Source: Saccopteryx bilineata
Taxonomy: Eukaryota > Chordata > Mammalia > Chiroptera > Emballonuridae
Assembly (NCBI RefSeq): GCF_036850765.1
Contig: NC_089493.1
Location: 216,874,744-216,938,743 of the forward strand
DNA length: 64,000 nt
Reading direction: 5' to 3'
A program made the translations under genes and the position numbers. Below, piece after piece: positions 24,189-36,545 of this stretch. The notes beneath the pieces are model-generated. The model saw only the letters and a list, made by a program, of their open reading frames with translations. It was not told where the DNA came from and did no database searches. Position 1 is the stretch's first letter. The number at the start of each line of letters is the position of its first letter.

Positions 24189-24579
24189 ATCTATATCACA
24201 GTTTTGCCTGATCAGACGGTGGCGCAGTGGATAGAGTATCAGACTGGGATGTGGAGTACCCAGGTTCGAGACCCCGAGGTCTCCAGCTTGAGTGCAGGTT
24301 CATCTGGCTTGAGCAAAAAGCCCACCAGCTTGGACCCAAAGTCGCTGGCTTGAGCAAGGGGTTACTCAGTCTGCTGAAGGCCCACGGTCAATGCACATAT
24401 GAGAAATCAATCAATGAACAACTAAGGTGTTGCAATGAAAAACTAATGATTGATGCTTCTCATCTCTCTTCGTTCCTGTCTGTCTGTCCCTGTCTATACC
24501 TCTCTCTGACTCTTCCTCTGTCCCTGTAAAAAAAAAAAAAAAAAAAAAAAAAACTTAAAAAATATCTATATCACAGTTT
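24189..24579 (+). repeat. bat SINE family A (short-body form), with TSD
   Basis: The family A head (cctgatcagacggtggcgc), B box (ggttcgagacc) and CT-rich 3' part are followed by an A-tail of more than 20 A. A perfect 16-bp TSD (atctatatcacagttt) is at 24189-24204 and 24564-24579. The long tail and intact TSD suggest a fairly young insertion. Confidence 0.92.
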
Positions 24580-25730
24580 CTCTTTCAGCTATGATTTAAT
24601 TAAAACCAGTCATATTCTTTTGTCTCTATTCATGTTCTACTGTTTTTTAAAAACAAACATAAGTAATTTGTCTATTTTAATGTATTTTATGTTATATATT
24701 AATATATTTACATATTTATATATTTTATTTATGTTATAATGCATTATATATTTTATAACAATATATTTTTAAATATATAATATATATTAACATATATTAA
24801 TATCTCTCTTAATTTATAAAGGATGGTCCATCGTTATTGAAATTTAACTAAAGAAAGCATTTTATAGGAGACTAAGAACCTGCAAAGTATGCATGAAATT
24901 AGGAGGTATACATGCCTTCTATTATTTTACATTAGAGCTAATTAATGTCAGCATGTGCTGTTAGCAAAAGGTGTCCTAACTATAATATATCTACATTCCT
25001 CATCATGAGCTGATTTTAATATTAACCACTGGTCCTCTGTCACCACTAGATATGTATTTGCTCCAAAATTCAAAGGGATTGTTAGTTTTAAAAAACTGAG
25101 CAAGCAAACAAACCAATAGAAATTGGCAAATATTTCTTTATTTTTTCCTGTAATCTAGATTAGATATTTTTTGCCTTTTATCTAAAGGCTTTAATAATGC
25201 ATTGTATGATCCACCTTTAAAAACTTAAACACTTTTCTTTTACTTCAGCTGCATTTGTCAATGAGAAATGTATCATCCAAATACATTTTACAAATTAGAC
25301 CCTACATTCTATTATGCATTTAGACATTTATAGCTGGATGATAAACCCGTTTGCACCTGTGGGGGCTGGACTTATAAAACAGTGCTTCCTATAAAAATGT
25401 CATACTCCTATTTGAAATTATTGTTGTTCTATATCTTATTCTCTGGCTCCTCCAAAGTAATATGCATTCCCATGAGAAGAAAGATAGAAATATTTGATTT
25501 AAAGCAAAAATGTACTCTTCCCTTTATTAAAGGATGCTGAATTACATGGGTTTCCTTCTAGAACTGTAGATTACATACTAAATTTTCCCCTAATATTAAA
25601 TTCAAAACAGTAGTTTCTCCCACAGGTAGAACCCTCATTGAGAGGAGACTTCCTTAATTACTTTGAGAAATCTACTTGAATACAATTATAGGGAAATAAT
25701 CTATTTGTCTATCATTTTGTACTATCAACT
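24580..25730. other. unassigned sequence with extreme AT stretch
   Basis: No gene is seen. Bases 24660-24812 are almost pure A/T with many 'atatatt'/'aatatat' self-complementary words. The rest shows no assignable feature. Confidence 0.5.
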
Positions 25731-25803
25731 TGTTCAGGAAAGGGTAACCTTATCAGACATGGGCTTCTAAAACCCTGCACATTTCAAAGAAAGACCTGAC
25801 TTT

Positions 25804-26155
25804 AAGAGAAGCCCTTGGGCCTGACCAGGTGGTGGTTCAGTGGATAGAGCGTCGGACTGGGATGTGAAGGACCCAGGTTTGATACCCTGAGGTCGCCAGC
25901 TTGAGCACAGGCTCATCTGGTTTGAACAACGCTCACCAGCTTGGACCCAAGGTTGCTGGCTTGAGCAAGGGCTCACTCGGTCTGCTGTAGACCCCCAGTC
26001 AAGGCACATATGAGAAAGCAATCAATGAACAACTAAGGTGTCACAACAAAAAACTAATGATTGATGCTTCTCATCTCTCTGTGTTCCTGTCTGTCTCTAT
26101 CTATCCCTCTCTCTGACTCTCTTTCTGTCTCTGAAAAAAAAAGAGTAGCCCTTGG
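25804..26155 (+). repeat. bat SINE family A, first of a tandem pair
   Basis: The family A head (cctgaccaggtggtgg), the A-box (cagtggatagagcg), a body and the CT-rich part end in a short A-tail at 26134-26142. The 15-bp flanks aagagaagcccttgg (25804-25818) and aagagtagcccttgg (26141-26155) differ at one base. Confidence 0.9.
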
Positions 26156-26493
26156 ACCTGACCAGGTGGTGGCACAGTGGATACAGTGTCAGACTGGGAT
26201 TTGGAGGACGCAGGTTTGAAGCCCTGAGGTCACCGGCTTGAATGCAGCTCATCTGGTCTGAGCAAGGCTCACCAGTTTAGCCCAAGGTCGCTGGCTTGAG
26301 CAAAGAGTCACTCACTCTGCTGTAGTCCCCTACCCCCGATCAAAGCACATATAAGAAAGCAGATAATGAACACTAGCCGCAACAAAGAATTGATGCTTCT
26401 CTTCTCTCTCCCTTCCTGTCTGTCTGTCCCTATCTGTTCCTCTCTCTGTCTCTGTCACAAAAACAAAACAAACAAAAAAAGAGTAGCCCTTGG
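26141..26493 (+). repeat. bat SINE family A, second of a tandem pair
   Basis: A separate, more diverged family A copy starts at 26156 right after the middle 15-mer and ends in an A/C-rich tail (aaacaaaacaaacaaaaaaa). The third 15-mer follows at 26479-26493 and is identical to the middle one. The two SINEs therefore share one target sequence. Confidence 0.9.
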
Positions 26494-26969
26494 CCTGCCT
26501 CCAGAGAGATGACCTCTAACCCCTGGGAATATTCTGCCTGATAAGACAATTTTTGAATGCCTGAAGCCAGAGTCACTCTGAATCAATCTGACCTCAGGGA
26601 GTGCTGGTGCTGGAGTCTGAGGAGCTAAAGTCAGTCCTGGCGATGCCTATATGACATATCCCCACCAACACCCTGGTCATCAAGGCCTGAGTGAGCTTCC
26701 CTGGTTGGCAGCACTTTACATATATTGTCACACATCATTTCAGGAGAATTAAGCACCTCTCCAAGCAGCCCCACTGGGAGAGAGCACCTAGAAGCTGCCA
26801 GTGGTTTCCCCTGGACTTTGCCCCACCAGCTTTTTTCACCTTGCTGTTTTTAATCTGTATCCTTTTGCTGTAATAAAACATAACCGTGACTATAACAGCT
26901 TTTCTGAGTCCTAGGAGTCCTTCAATCCTCAAGCCTGAGGGTGGTCTTGGGGACCCTCAACACAAAACC

Positions 26970-27660
26970 TACTGCCAGTTTTCAAGAGAAACAAACGTAT
27001 GATTTTAGTCAGGTCCCCATTAGTCTGCACTGGGATTCCTAATCAGGATTTGGAGACCACCCAGCCACTGTGCAAGCTTCTCTAAATGTTCTCCAAGCCT
27101 GACATGGCTGCATTCAAATCTCTTCCTCCATACTCCACACTGTTAGTACAGCTAGCTTCCAAAACTAGCTGGTATAAGGGCGGTCTATCATCAAAACAGA
27201 ATTGAAATTAATTTGTGGCTTCAGAATGTGATTAAGAAATAATTAAAAATAGGATAATATAAATTTTCAGGGAATAGGATCTGGAAATTCCAAGATCTAT
27301 AAATCCCACCAAAAATCTTCAGTATGGCTATAATTAAAGAATTTGCCCCTTATCATTGACTTGACTTAAAAAATTCTTCTGTCCCTCAGAAGTTGAGTTA
27401 ACCATCATTTTATTATGATATTTAGCAATATTGGAGTTTCTGAATGACTTTATTTCATTTGGGTATATGCTTCTTAGAACCAATATAACCCATTTTCTCT
27501 TATTTTTTTTCATAAATGTTGAGAATTCATGTATTTCTTTATCTAGAATTAACTAAATGTATTTTTCACACTAACAGCTACCTAAGTCTCATTGAAGATA
27601 AATACTGATCATTTTATTCTAATTATGCAATGTTTTTAAAATTATAAGTAGATTATAAAC
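26970..27660. other. unassigned sequence
   Basis: No recognisable gene or repeat. Confidence 0.45.
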
Positions 27661-27661
27661 C

Positions 27662-27872
27662 TTCAGTGATTTTTTTTAGATTTCTTTTATTGATTGATTT
27701 TTAGAGAGAGGAGAGAGAAAGAAGGAGGAGAAGTGGGAAGCATTAACTCATAGTAGTTGCTTCCTGTATGTGCCTTGACCAGACAAGCCTGGGCTTTTGA
27801 ACCAGCGACCTCAGTGTTCCAAGTTGACGCTTTACCCACCATGCCACCACAGGTCAGGCATATTCAGTGATT
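27662..27872 (-). repeat. short bat SINE family C, with TSD
   Basis: The reverse complement gives 'tgcctgacctgtggtggca', a tRNA-like head, 'gtcaaggcacatacagg' and 'gaagcaac', then a CT-rich and A-rich end. It is about 190 bp. A perfect 10-bp TSD (ttcagtgatt) is at 27662-27671 and 27863-27872. Confidence 0.88.
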
Positions 27873-28637
27873 CTAAATGGTATCAATTTTTATATTTGCT
27901 GAGTTCTTATTGTTATATTTGTTCATTTTTCTAAATTAAATGAAAATTTACAGTATTTCTACCAAGATCTTAAAAGGATTTTTCAGGCCAAACTAAGCTT
28001 TAGGACCAGTACAATGTATTTAAAATTGAATATCATAACACCATAGTTTTTCTTTTTTTTAAGTCTGGGTCTAAGTTTCTAAGAGTAAGCATAACAACAG
28101 AAAAAGTAAAATCCTCCTCTTTCTCCCCCAAATATAACACCTAGCATTGTTTAAATATTAATATTAAAAAATAAAGGCAATAGTAATTATTGAATAGTAC
28201 GGGTGCTTATGACTAAGTTCCTTTCATTAGCTCAGTCTTTCATCCATTTGTATAAAGTCAAGGTTATAGCTATAAAGGAACATATGATTATATGCAAGAT
28301 TCTGGAAAATGATGAGGGTGTTTTCATTTGTATAGAGAAAGCAAAAAGTCTCACAATTCAGGGACAGGAAGCTATGATTTACATAATGAACATGGCAAGG
28401 AGACCTATAAAGAAGCAAGACATAGATGGCAGGAAAATCACATTGGCTTTACTCCAAGACACTGGGCACGTCCCTGGAAAATGCTGGTGAGCCGGAATGT
28501 AACAGTATGTACTTTTCCCAGAGCCAGAATAAGTGTAATATTTGGCTTTCCTACTTGCACTTGGAACATGGGATTCTTTTTCTCAGATCCTATCAGGGTT
28601 CCATTTATGTTTAACACCTGCATGCAGCCTAGGGGCT
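27873..28637. other. unassigned sequence
   Basis: Several overlapping open frames lie at 28203-28825. The longest (165 codons, + strand) runs into the family C SINE at 28652 and shows no domain, so I do not call a gene here. Confidence 0.45.
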
Positions 28638-28854
28638 CTAAGAAAGACTTTCTTGTTTTTGGAAAGATTTTATTTATTAATTTTAGAGAGAGGAGAGTGA
28701 GAGAAAAAGAGAATGGTGAGCTGGAAGCATCAACTCTTGTAGCTTCTCATATGCACCTTAACCAGGCAAGCCCAGGGCTTCGAATGAGTGACCTCAGCGT
28801 TCCAAATCGACACTTTATCCACTGAGCCACCACAAGCCAGCTAAGAAAGACTTT
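28638..28854 (-). repeat. short bat SINE family C, with TSD
   Basis: It has the same layout as the copy at 27.7 kb (gctggcttgtggtggctcag on the - strand). A perfect 14-bp TSD (ctaagaaagacttt) is at 28638-28651 and 28841-28854. Confidence 0.9.
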
Positions 28855-29700
28855 TTCTCTAATAGTATGAGGTGCTTAACAATATAGCCATGTTATAATT
28901 TAAATGCAGTCATTGTGATAATCTCCATACTCTTTGATAGCTGGCAAGCACGAGAATCAAAGAGCTACACTAATATAATTGTAATAATTCTATTTAAATT
29001 AGTTTTTACACATTCTTCACCATTATAAATGGGTCATATTGTTCAGCAATGTCATATACAATGGTAAAAATGTATCCATAATCAAAGCTGGGGTGGAAAT
29101 CATATCATTCACCAGACCCTCCAGCCCAGAATATTTCTGTAGCTCCCAGAGGCTGAAATAGTGATATCTCAAAGATGTTTGGGGCATCTACTATCTATAA
29201 AACATTCTTAGAACTAATGAGGAGAAGACTCTACCAAGAAAACACCCCAAGATACATACTGCTTAACAACAACAAATGTTTAGCAAAGCACTAGTTCTTA
29301 CCTGAATACAAATATAAATCTTTTCTCAAAGATGCTATCATTGCTACCAAGCTTAGGGACTAGGAGCCAGGCAAGTTGGCTCACTCTAATGTGACTTTAG
29401 AGCACTGTCTCTAAAATGTACTGAAATAAAAGAGCACCAGCCTCTGAAGGATGATGCAAGTAAGGGAATTGTGACCTCTGAAAAAGAAAAAAACTACTCT
29501 AAATCTAAACACATTGTTAGAAGATTTATAATTGACTTATGTACTTGTTTTAGTCACCTAAAGGTAAAATACATTTTAAAATTATACAAGTCTTAGAATC
29601 TTAGTGCAAAACATGCATTAATTTTTTCCAATTTTTTTCTAATAAATTAAATGAAAAATAACTTCACATTTAAAAAAAAAGTCAAAGTCAAACCACTATA
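28855..29700. other. unassigned sequence
   Basis: No supported feature. Confidence 0.45.
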
Positions 29701-29704
29701 TATC

Positions 29705-29925
29705 ACCAAGGTTAGGAACCCACGCTCTGAGTATGAATTCTAGCTCTTCCATTTACTGGCTCTGTGACACTTACTAAATAACATAATCTCTGAAAACACC
29801 AGTTTTTTCATCTGTAAATAAGAATGATAATGTTAGTTAACATTAAAGAGAGGTGAAAATGATGTAAAATGCTTTTTCATAGCACTTAGTTCAGAGTAAG
29901 TGTTTGATAAAAGTTACTGTGGTGA
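29705..29925 (+). repeat. MIR-type ancient SINE relic
   Basis: It has the MIR order: 'gaattctagctcttccattt', 'actggctctgtgacacttac', 'tttttcatctgtaaataag', 'gatgtaaaatgctttttc', 'agcacttagttcagagtaag'. Confidence 0.8.
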
Positions 29926-31820
29926 GATAGAGGCTGTAAACATGAGGAGGGCCACACTCTGCCCCTCTCTCTTTGGTAGTCATGTGCAGAACTCCCTGGG
30001 GGAAAAAAGTCAGTTAGTATATGCAAATTTACATAAGAGAACTATGAAAACAAAGAGCTTCTCTCTCAGGGTCTCTGCTCTTCAAAGAAGATGGCATCTA
30101 ACAAGCAAAACGGCAGCAAGTTGTGGGCATACGTGAGGGCGCTATGACAGCAGAGACGTGTGAGGGGTTCCCAAGAGTTGGGGATGTTTAAAGATAGGAA
30201 AGGACAGCAGGTAACTGTTAGTGTTGACAAAGTCATCAGATAGACATCATAATTGCTTTTTGAGCAGCAGGTTAATCAAAGTGTCCTGGATGGGATGTGT
30301 AGAAAAAATTGAAATTGGGGATATCAAAAAGAGCACCATTACAATATTTCCAGGTATCAGAGAGTAAGCTACCAACCTGGTTTTTGCAGCAATAGCTGTG
30401 CAAAAATAAAATAAACAATGACTGTGTTGCAAAAGAGAAGTCAGATTTGGCCCCTCAATAGTCAGAAATAGAAAGGAAAGATATGATTCAAAAACTGAGG
30501 TCCCTTGAGTCAGAATTCACTGGCTGAAAAAAAAGATTAAGAGTTTGATTTCATGAAATAAAACTGCAGTTTGTTTTCCACTCATATACATTTCTGTACT
30601 TTCAACCTTAGGAAAGCAAAGTTTAATAATTTAGACTAACGGAGCCCAAGGAGAAAAACACCTTTGAATTAAAGATATATAAATTCAATATTATTTGATT
30701 TTTAAGTGAGTCAAGCAAGCACATAAAGAGATAGCTCCTTCAGGCAAACCACTTGCTATTGACACAAATTAGCACTTGACAGGGGATTGGAAAAGAAGAG
30801 TGGGACAGTAAAAATAAATGTAACCAGTGCTTTAATCCTCCTCCTTTCTGCTTTGTGCAGTTTTGTGAGTAAACTATTTTCAGAGTTTTAAAATAGTTGC
30901 TTTGATGTTGACTCTTTCTAGACATGCTGCATTAGGGCCTGGTTTCTAACTTCTGCACTTGTACAGTTAACGTAATTGAGGTGATGAAATTCTAATTCAA
31001 ATTTGCACTGGTTTAAAATACCAACGACAAATTAAGAAGATGTTTTTGAGTATTTAGGAATTTCAGAAACATGAACATTTCTACAGCAGCAGTAAGGATT
31101 ATTTGCAAAATCTTCAACAGAATCTCCCGAGTGTGTTGTTGTTTGAATAACTCATCCTGCTTCTACAGAAGCCAGGATATTCTCTAGAGCTTTCACATCT
31201 GACATCATTCACTTCGCCAGCAAAGTACTCCCGGATGCATAACAGACCAAGGACTGACTCCAGCACAGCTCTAAATAGGGGCCTGAAAATTTTAACGCAC
31301 CTCTCTAACTGCCAAATTTTTACAAAATGGCTTATTTAAAACCCCAGGGTATTACATACATTAGATTCTTTAATAACAGATATTACTTAACAATATAAAA
31401 GTAACAAGGAAAAGTAAGCACACTTTGGAAATAAAATTTTGATTTTTCTGACTTCTCAGGGAAAAAGTTTTTTTAAATATAATAAAAAAAAAAATAAAAG
31501 TCTGATAAAAACATTAAAACTTTCCACCAACCCCTTCAAATATAATTAAATACAGAGGAATGTTAGTAATTTCTGCATTTTAGTATTTAAATTTTGCCAA
31601 TGTAAGCAAAGACTAGCTTACTTGTTCTTAATTGTTCCAATAATACAAGCAACTGAGTATACATATGTTTATATGCATGTATATACATACCCGTATGTGT
31701 TGTTGCTATATTATTTTATTATATATTCTTTGTAATTAGTGCTTATATTATATATTCCCATCTGAAACTCTATATATTTCTTCTAAATATATTGTTTTAT
31801 GTTTTCAGGATAAAGGATAT
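29926..31820. other. unassigned AT-rich sequence
   Basis: No coding or repeat assignment. The 78-codon frame at 29900-30136 has no domain and starts in the MIR relic. Confidence 0.45.
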
Positions 31821-31824
31821 ATGA

Positions 31825-32060
31825 GCTTGTAGGTCAGAAGATCTGAGTTTAAGTACTAGCTCTATTATTTCCCAGTGTTGTGACTTTCAGCAAGTTAGTC
31901 TCTCCAAAGTTCACTTTCTTCATCTGTAAAATAAACATAATAGTAATTGTCCCATAAGGTTTCTATGAATACTAAAAAATTACTCTATAAAATCACTTAT
32001 CATGCCTGGATATGATATATCTCAATAAAGGCTGAGTTTGCTAGTTGTAACTTTATTGTT
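31825..32060 (+). repeat. MIR-type ancient SINE relic
   Basis: 'ctgagtttaagtactagctc', 'gtgttgtgactttcagcaag', 'ctttcttcatctgtaaaata' and 'ctcaataaaggctgag' follow the MIR consensus in sense order. Confidence 0.75.
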
Positions 32061-32078
32061 ACTTTACTCCTTTTATCA

Positions 32079-32468
32079 AATTACAAGTATCTTTAGTCTG
32101 ACTAGGCAGTGGCACAGCGGATAAAGTGTAGGCCTTGGATGCTGCGGACTCGGGTTCAAAACTCAAAGGTCTCAGGTTGAGCTCAGGTACACCAGCTTGA
32201 GCACAGGATTGCTGGCTTGAGTGTGGGATCATAGACATGACCCACAGTTGCTGGCTTGAGCCCAAGGTCTCAAGCTTGAGCAAGAGGTTACTGACTCTGC
32301 TGCAGCCCCCCTTCCTGCCCGGGGTCAAGGCACACATGAGAAAGTAATCAATCAACAACTAAGGTGCCACAACAAAGAATTGATGCTTCTCATCTCTCTC
32401 TCCCTTCTTGCCTGGCTGTCCCTATCTGTCTCACTAAAAAAAAAAAAAAAAAATTATAAGTATCTTTA
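32079..32468 (+). repeat. bat SINE family A (long-body form), with TSD
   Basis: A head (tctgactaggcagtggc), an expanded body with reiterated 'ggcttgag' units and a CT-rich part end in an A-tail of about 18 A. The 17-bp TSD aattacaagtatcttta / aattataagtatcttta (32079-32095, 32452-32468) has one mismatch. Confidence 0.9.
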
Positions 32469-33235
32469 TGGTAATAATTGTAATTGTACCATACTGTTTT
32501 TTGTAACCCCCCCATCTAACCTTGCACCAATCACTCCCAGCGTTGAGTGACTGCTTTTCAAAGATCCCCTCTCCCTTATCTTCTGCATGACTTACTGACA
32601 TATTCTACCATTCCCTAGGTTTGAATGTCTATGAAACTTATAAGGCAAGTCAGCCTAAAGCACACCTATCACCAAAATTTCCTTTGGAAGTTGAAAACAG
32701 AAACACTGAGCCAGAAGCAGAACAGATATTTTGTCCAAATAATAGGAAAGCCTTTCCCAAATCAGAGTCTCCATCCCTCTAAGGTTTTTACATACCTAAC
32801 CATAGCACTAGAAACATGATGCCACAGTTAGTGCTTTCACTTATCCTACAAAATACAACTGCCCCTCCATTGTCTTGAATGGGCAGTTGTCTATCTATAT
32901 TCAGTGTTCATCTTCTTTCCATTAGTAATGGGAAGAATTTGCCTTTCTGTGTTGAGAAGATAAGACATGCACATAAGATAATTTACCAGTTCTATTAGAG
33001 GGAGGCTCAATATCCTTGATATAATAACTTCAATCCATTTAGAGTCTGTTCACTTTGAAAGATAATTATACTTGTGGCAGTCTCTTGGCCTCTTATCTTG
33101 CTATGAGCCTTTTCTTCTGCATGTAAAACCCTTTCATTCCCTTTCAGAGTTGCTCTGAATAATTTTTCCAAACCAGTTTCACAGGTAACTTCCACAGGAG
33201 AATACTTTTGACATTCTGAGAAGAAATCAGATTCC
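32469..33235. other. unassigned sequence
   Basis: No supported feature. The 64- and 76-codon frames lack domains. Confidence 0.45.
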
Positions 33236-33600
33236 ATTCATTGAATCATTAATTCAAAAAATAGTATTTAAGCACCTACTATGTGCCAAGTACTATTCTA
33301 CATATGGAAATACAGCAGTGATCACGTTAACTAAAATCATTCCTGGAGTGTACCTCCTAAGGAAGGGAGAAAAGAATAGATAAAACATATAATATGCTTC
33401 AGGGAATGGTAAAACAAATAATTAAAGTAAAACTTGGGAGCATGAAATAAATAAAAAAAAATAAGGCAAAAAAATAAAGCACGCTAGGAGGGCTAGGACA
33501 TCCCGATAAGTAAGATAATTACTGTTAAACAGGATGGCTAAAGAAAGCATTATTGATACAATGACATTTAAGCAGCAATCTCAAGAATGGACTCTCCTGC
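33236..33600 (+). repeat. ancient mammal-wide repeat relic, family uncertain
   Basis: It contains 'aagcacctactatgtgccaa', 'gtactattctacatatggaa' and 'atacagcagtgatcacg', then 'atgacatttaagcagcaatc'. This is a combination I recall from an old mammalian interspersed repeat. I cannot name the family securely. Confidence 0.45.
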
Positions 33601-35700
33601 CTATTGATATTGCTTCTGCAGGAGAGCACTTACACACAAAATATTAAAGGTGTAGCTACATTATTAGATCCAAGTGACAAATTTATGTAAAGAATCAATT
33701 CTTGATTTATCCATCAAAATCACTTCTAGAAATCAGAAGTGGTGTGATTATAATCAGAAAACATATCAAAGTTTTAAAGTTGAAAAACAAAGGCAGATAT
33801 TTTGATACAAAGTAGGTCTGCCTTGGCTGACTTATTTGACAATGAAAATTAAACTTTCCAATGAAGATATAGGGTGAACATTTTCCAAAAACTGAAAGAC
33901 TTAAGCTTACAGTTAAAAGTTGTGATGAAAATGTATACAAAATAATTTATAAGAAAGAAGTACTCCTTCAAAAAATATGTATTAGCTTAGATGTATTGAA
34001 ATAAATGATATATATTTCACCAACCCTTTGATTATATTGAGTTAAATAGGGTGACTTTATATGAAAAATTAATAGGAACAACTGTCACTCGAAAAGCCTT
34101 GGAAAAACCTTCATGTGGTTAAAGCAAATGACTATTGACTAGGGAATAAATTCTGTTGCCAACTCAAATGACTTCTAATTCTTTGCTTACAATGAAATTG
34201 AAAGAGGCCATGATAAAGTTAGCAACTGAAATATAATTTTAATATACATCACTATAGGACTTTTGACATAAATGATAAAGAACTAAAAATAGTGACATTC
34301 TAATAAAAAGAATTTTATTTCCATCTACTTATCTATGTGAAAATATTTATCAATATTTTTAATTACAAAAAGAAAAATAGGAATAAAATGAATATAAAAC
34401 TTGTCTCATTCTAGTATATAATAATATAATATATAATAATATATAATATACAACCATGAACATATGATGCCTTTTAAAACAAAAAAAGAACATTTAAATT
34501 TTAATAACTAATTTTTCAAAATTTATAAAATTACATATTGGTTTGATCGATTACCAACTAATAGTAATTCTAATGGTAATTCAATCCTGAAGAAAAATTT
34601 AACATTTATAGCTTTGATGTCAGAGGAAATAGATATTTTAATTTTACTTAATATAAATATTTTTGCTTCTATAAATTAAGAAAAGGTATATAATAAAACA
34701 TTTTTATGCATATGAATGTATTTTGAGGTTAGATTATCATTAAGGGAAATCTTTTAGAAAGAATGGGAAGGCAGTATGAGTTCAAGGAGAAAAATCTCCA
34801 ACACTGAAGGCATTTTGTTCATTTATTTAAATGGATGGTGTCGGTGTGATATCACTACAGTATATAGATCTACTGAATACTTTTAAAAGAGTGATGTTCT
34901 AATTTCAGTTTACAATGTTAACTGGAAAGCATACCCTTTGCAACTCTTTAAAATTAGACTGAAAAATTTTAGACAGCAGTTTAATAGCATATGAAGGTGT
35001 ATATATGGACCACACAACCAAAAATATTATGATCACTTTACAATTTTATGCATCTTCTTCCCTTTAAATAAACAAAAAGGTTGTCGCTCAAAGAATAAAT
35101 CTAACCAGATCCTTCATTTAGGCAAAGAGTTCTATAGATTGTTATAGTAAAAGCTAAAGAATATTTCCATTTGGGGCCACAAGTTGGATATAATAACTGC
35201 AAGAGAGCTTAAAACTCAATTTGAAGTAAGAGGAAAATAGAAATACTTCCCTGCAGAGTGCTAACTGGAAGTAGTTTAATGACTGAAAATTTGCATAGAC
35301 CACATGATTTATGATTTGCCTCCAGATGCCAAATGCACCAGACTTTACAAGCACAGTCTTTTTGGCTGATGTGATCCCCTCAACATACTGTCTAGATATC
35401 CCCACATGGTAAACTGATTGACCAGCTGAGTAATAACAATGGTTAATGTACCTAAATTATCCGAAATGGCTGGTTAAATTGGTGCCACATCTACTACATG
35501 GAGAGTACTTGTGAAATATGCAGGTGTGCATGGGCTGGTCCAGACCACACAGACAAAGGGTAGGACCAGGCTTTTTTCCTCATTTAAATGACTTGAGCTT
35601 CCTTTCTTTGACAACTAAAGCAGATGTTGTTTAAAAGGCTCTTTCATGCATTTAATTTCTTTTTTTTACTTTTAGCTGTTAATGTGCTACCATATAAAGT
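33601..35700. other. unassigned AT-rich sequence
   Basis: No gene seen. A short (ATA/TAATA)n-like low-complexity patch lies at 34415-34452. The rest is unassigned. Confidence 0.45.
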
Positions 35701-35704
35701 GCAC

Positions 35705-36060
35705 AAATCTTTTTTAAATTTATTTTTAATTGAATTTTTAAGGGTATAGGTGTTCAGGTATGAAACTCAATAAAATATCATCTGCACACATCATGTGCCC
35801 ATTGCCCCGAGCAGTCTCTCTCATCACCATTTCCCCCTCTTTGCCTAATTTTAAATGTACAGTTTTATTAATTTTTGAAAAGCATATGCCCATGTAACCT
35901 CCATCCAGATCAAAATATAGACTATGACTAACACCACAGAAGCCTCTCATGGCACTTTCCAGTTCATCGCACCCCCACACCCACCAAAGGTCAGTTTTAA
36001 ACTTCATAAAGCAGAATCATTCAACATATTCATATATACTCCTTTATGTTTGGAGATTAA
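35705..36060 (-). repeat. LINE-1 3' end fragments, antisense
   Basis: Bases 35705-35850 read as a young-type L1 3' end (ggtgttcaggtatgaaactc, catctgcacacatcatgtgc). Bases 35850-36060 follow an older L1M-type 3'UTR complement (tgtaacctccatccagatc, ttttaaacttcataaagcag). The two pieces may be separate insertions. Confidence 0.6.
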
Positions 36061-36069
36061 AAAAATAAC

Positions 36070-36215
36070 AGGACAGGGTAAAAGACTATATTTTCAATAT
36101 ATATCTGGCAATGGTCTTGTACCGGGATATATAAATACAAATCAATGAAAAAGATAGTAATCCAATTTTTAAATAGGCAAAAGACTTGAATAGGCATGTT
36201 ACTACAGAGAATAAT
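36070..36215 (+). repeat. old LINE-1 ORF2 fragment
   Basis: 'ctggcaatggtcttgtaccg' and 'tccaatttttaaataggcaa' followed by 'aagacttgaataggcatg' correspond to the C-terminal third of L1 ORF2 (NP-F-K-AKDLNRH-like). It lies head to head with the antisense 3'UTR fragment to the left, possibly another 5' inversion. Confidence 0.55.
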
Positions 36216-36319
36216 CAAATCATGTCTCATAAGTTTTGAGAATCTTCTTTTTAAGTCCTGAATTTTTTGATATCTTAGATTCAAGAGCTTAATGTTCTTT
36301 TATTTAGATTAACTGATCT

Positions 36320-36545
36320 TTTCTTTGACAATTCATAAAGCGTTTGTTAAATATCTTTCTGTTCAAGGTATTATATTATACAATGGGGAAATAAGATAAA
36401 TAAAGCTCCTGGCCTCAAAGAATAGTCCAGGAGTTTAAAGAAGTCATGTAGAAAAGTGGCCATACTTCAATATAAGTAGTAATATTGGTCAAAATAGAAA
36501 TAAAATAATTGATTCTATTTGACACAGGAATAAAGGTGGGGAGAA
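36320..36545 (+). repeat. ancient repeat relic, same type as 33.2 kb
   Basis: 'aaagcgtttgttaaatatc', 'tcaaggtattatattata', 'caatggggaaataagataaa' and 'aagctcctggcctcaaagaa' match the order seen at 33.24 kb. Family uncertain. Confidence 0.35.

Larger units (their letters stand above)
25732..26965 (+). mobile_element. solo LTR-like element split by two SINEs
   Basis: With the two SINEs (25819-26478) removed, the flanks form one LTR-like unit of about 550 bp. It begins 'tgttcaggaaagggtaac', has a pyrimidine/purine-mixed middle, then 'gctgtaataaaacataacc' with AATAAA at 26872-26877, and ends 'ggtcttggggaccctcaaca'. This resembles old mammalian endogenous-retrovirus LTRs in sense orientation. No gag, pol or env is present. 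Family and exact ends are uncertain, and I see no clear TSD. Confidence 0.55.

Noticed and set aside
26495..26985. A possible proviral internal region next to the LTR-like element
   Set aside because: No gag, pol or env-like reading frame is found on either side; the element looks like a solo LTR.
28203..28825. Cluster of overlapping open frames, the longest 165 codons
   Set aside because: The longest frame runs into a family C SINE, has no domain and no coding neighbours; the other frames overlap in different phases, which fits chance.
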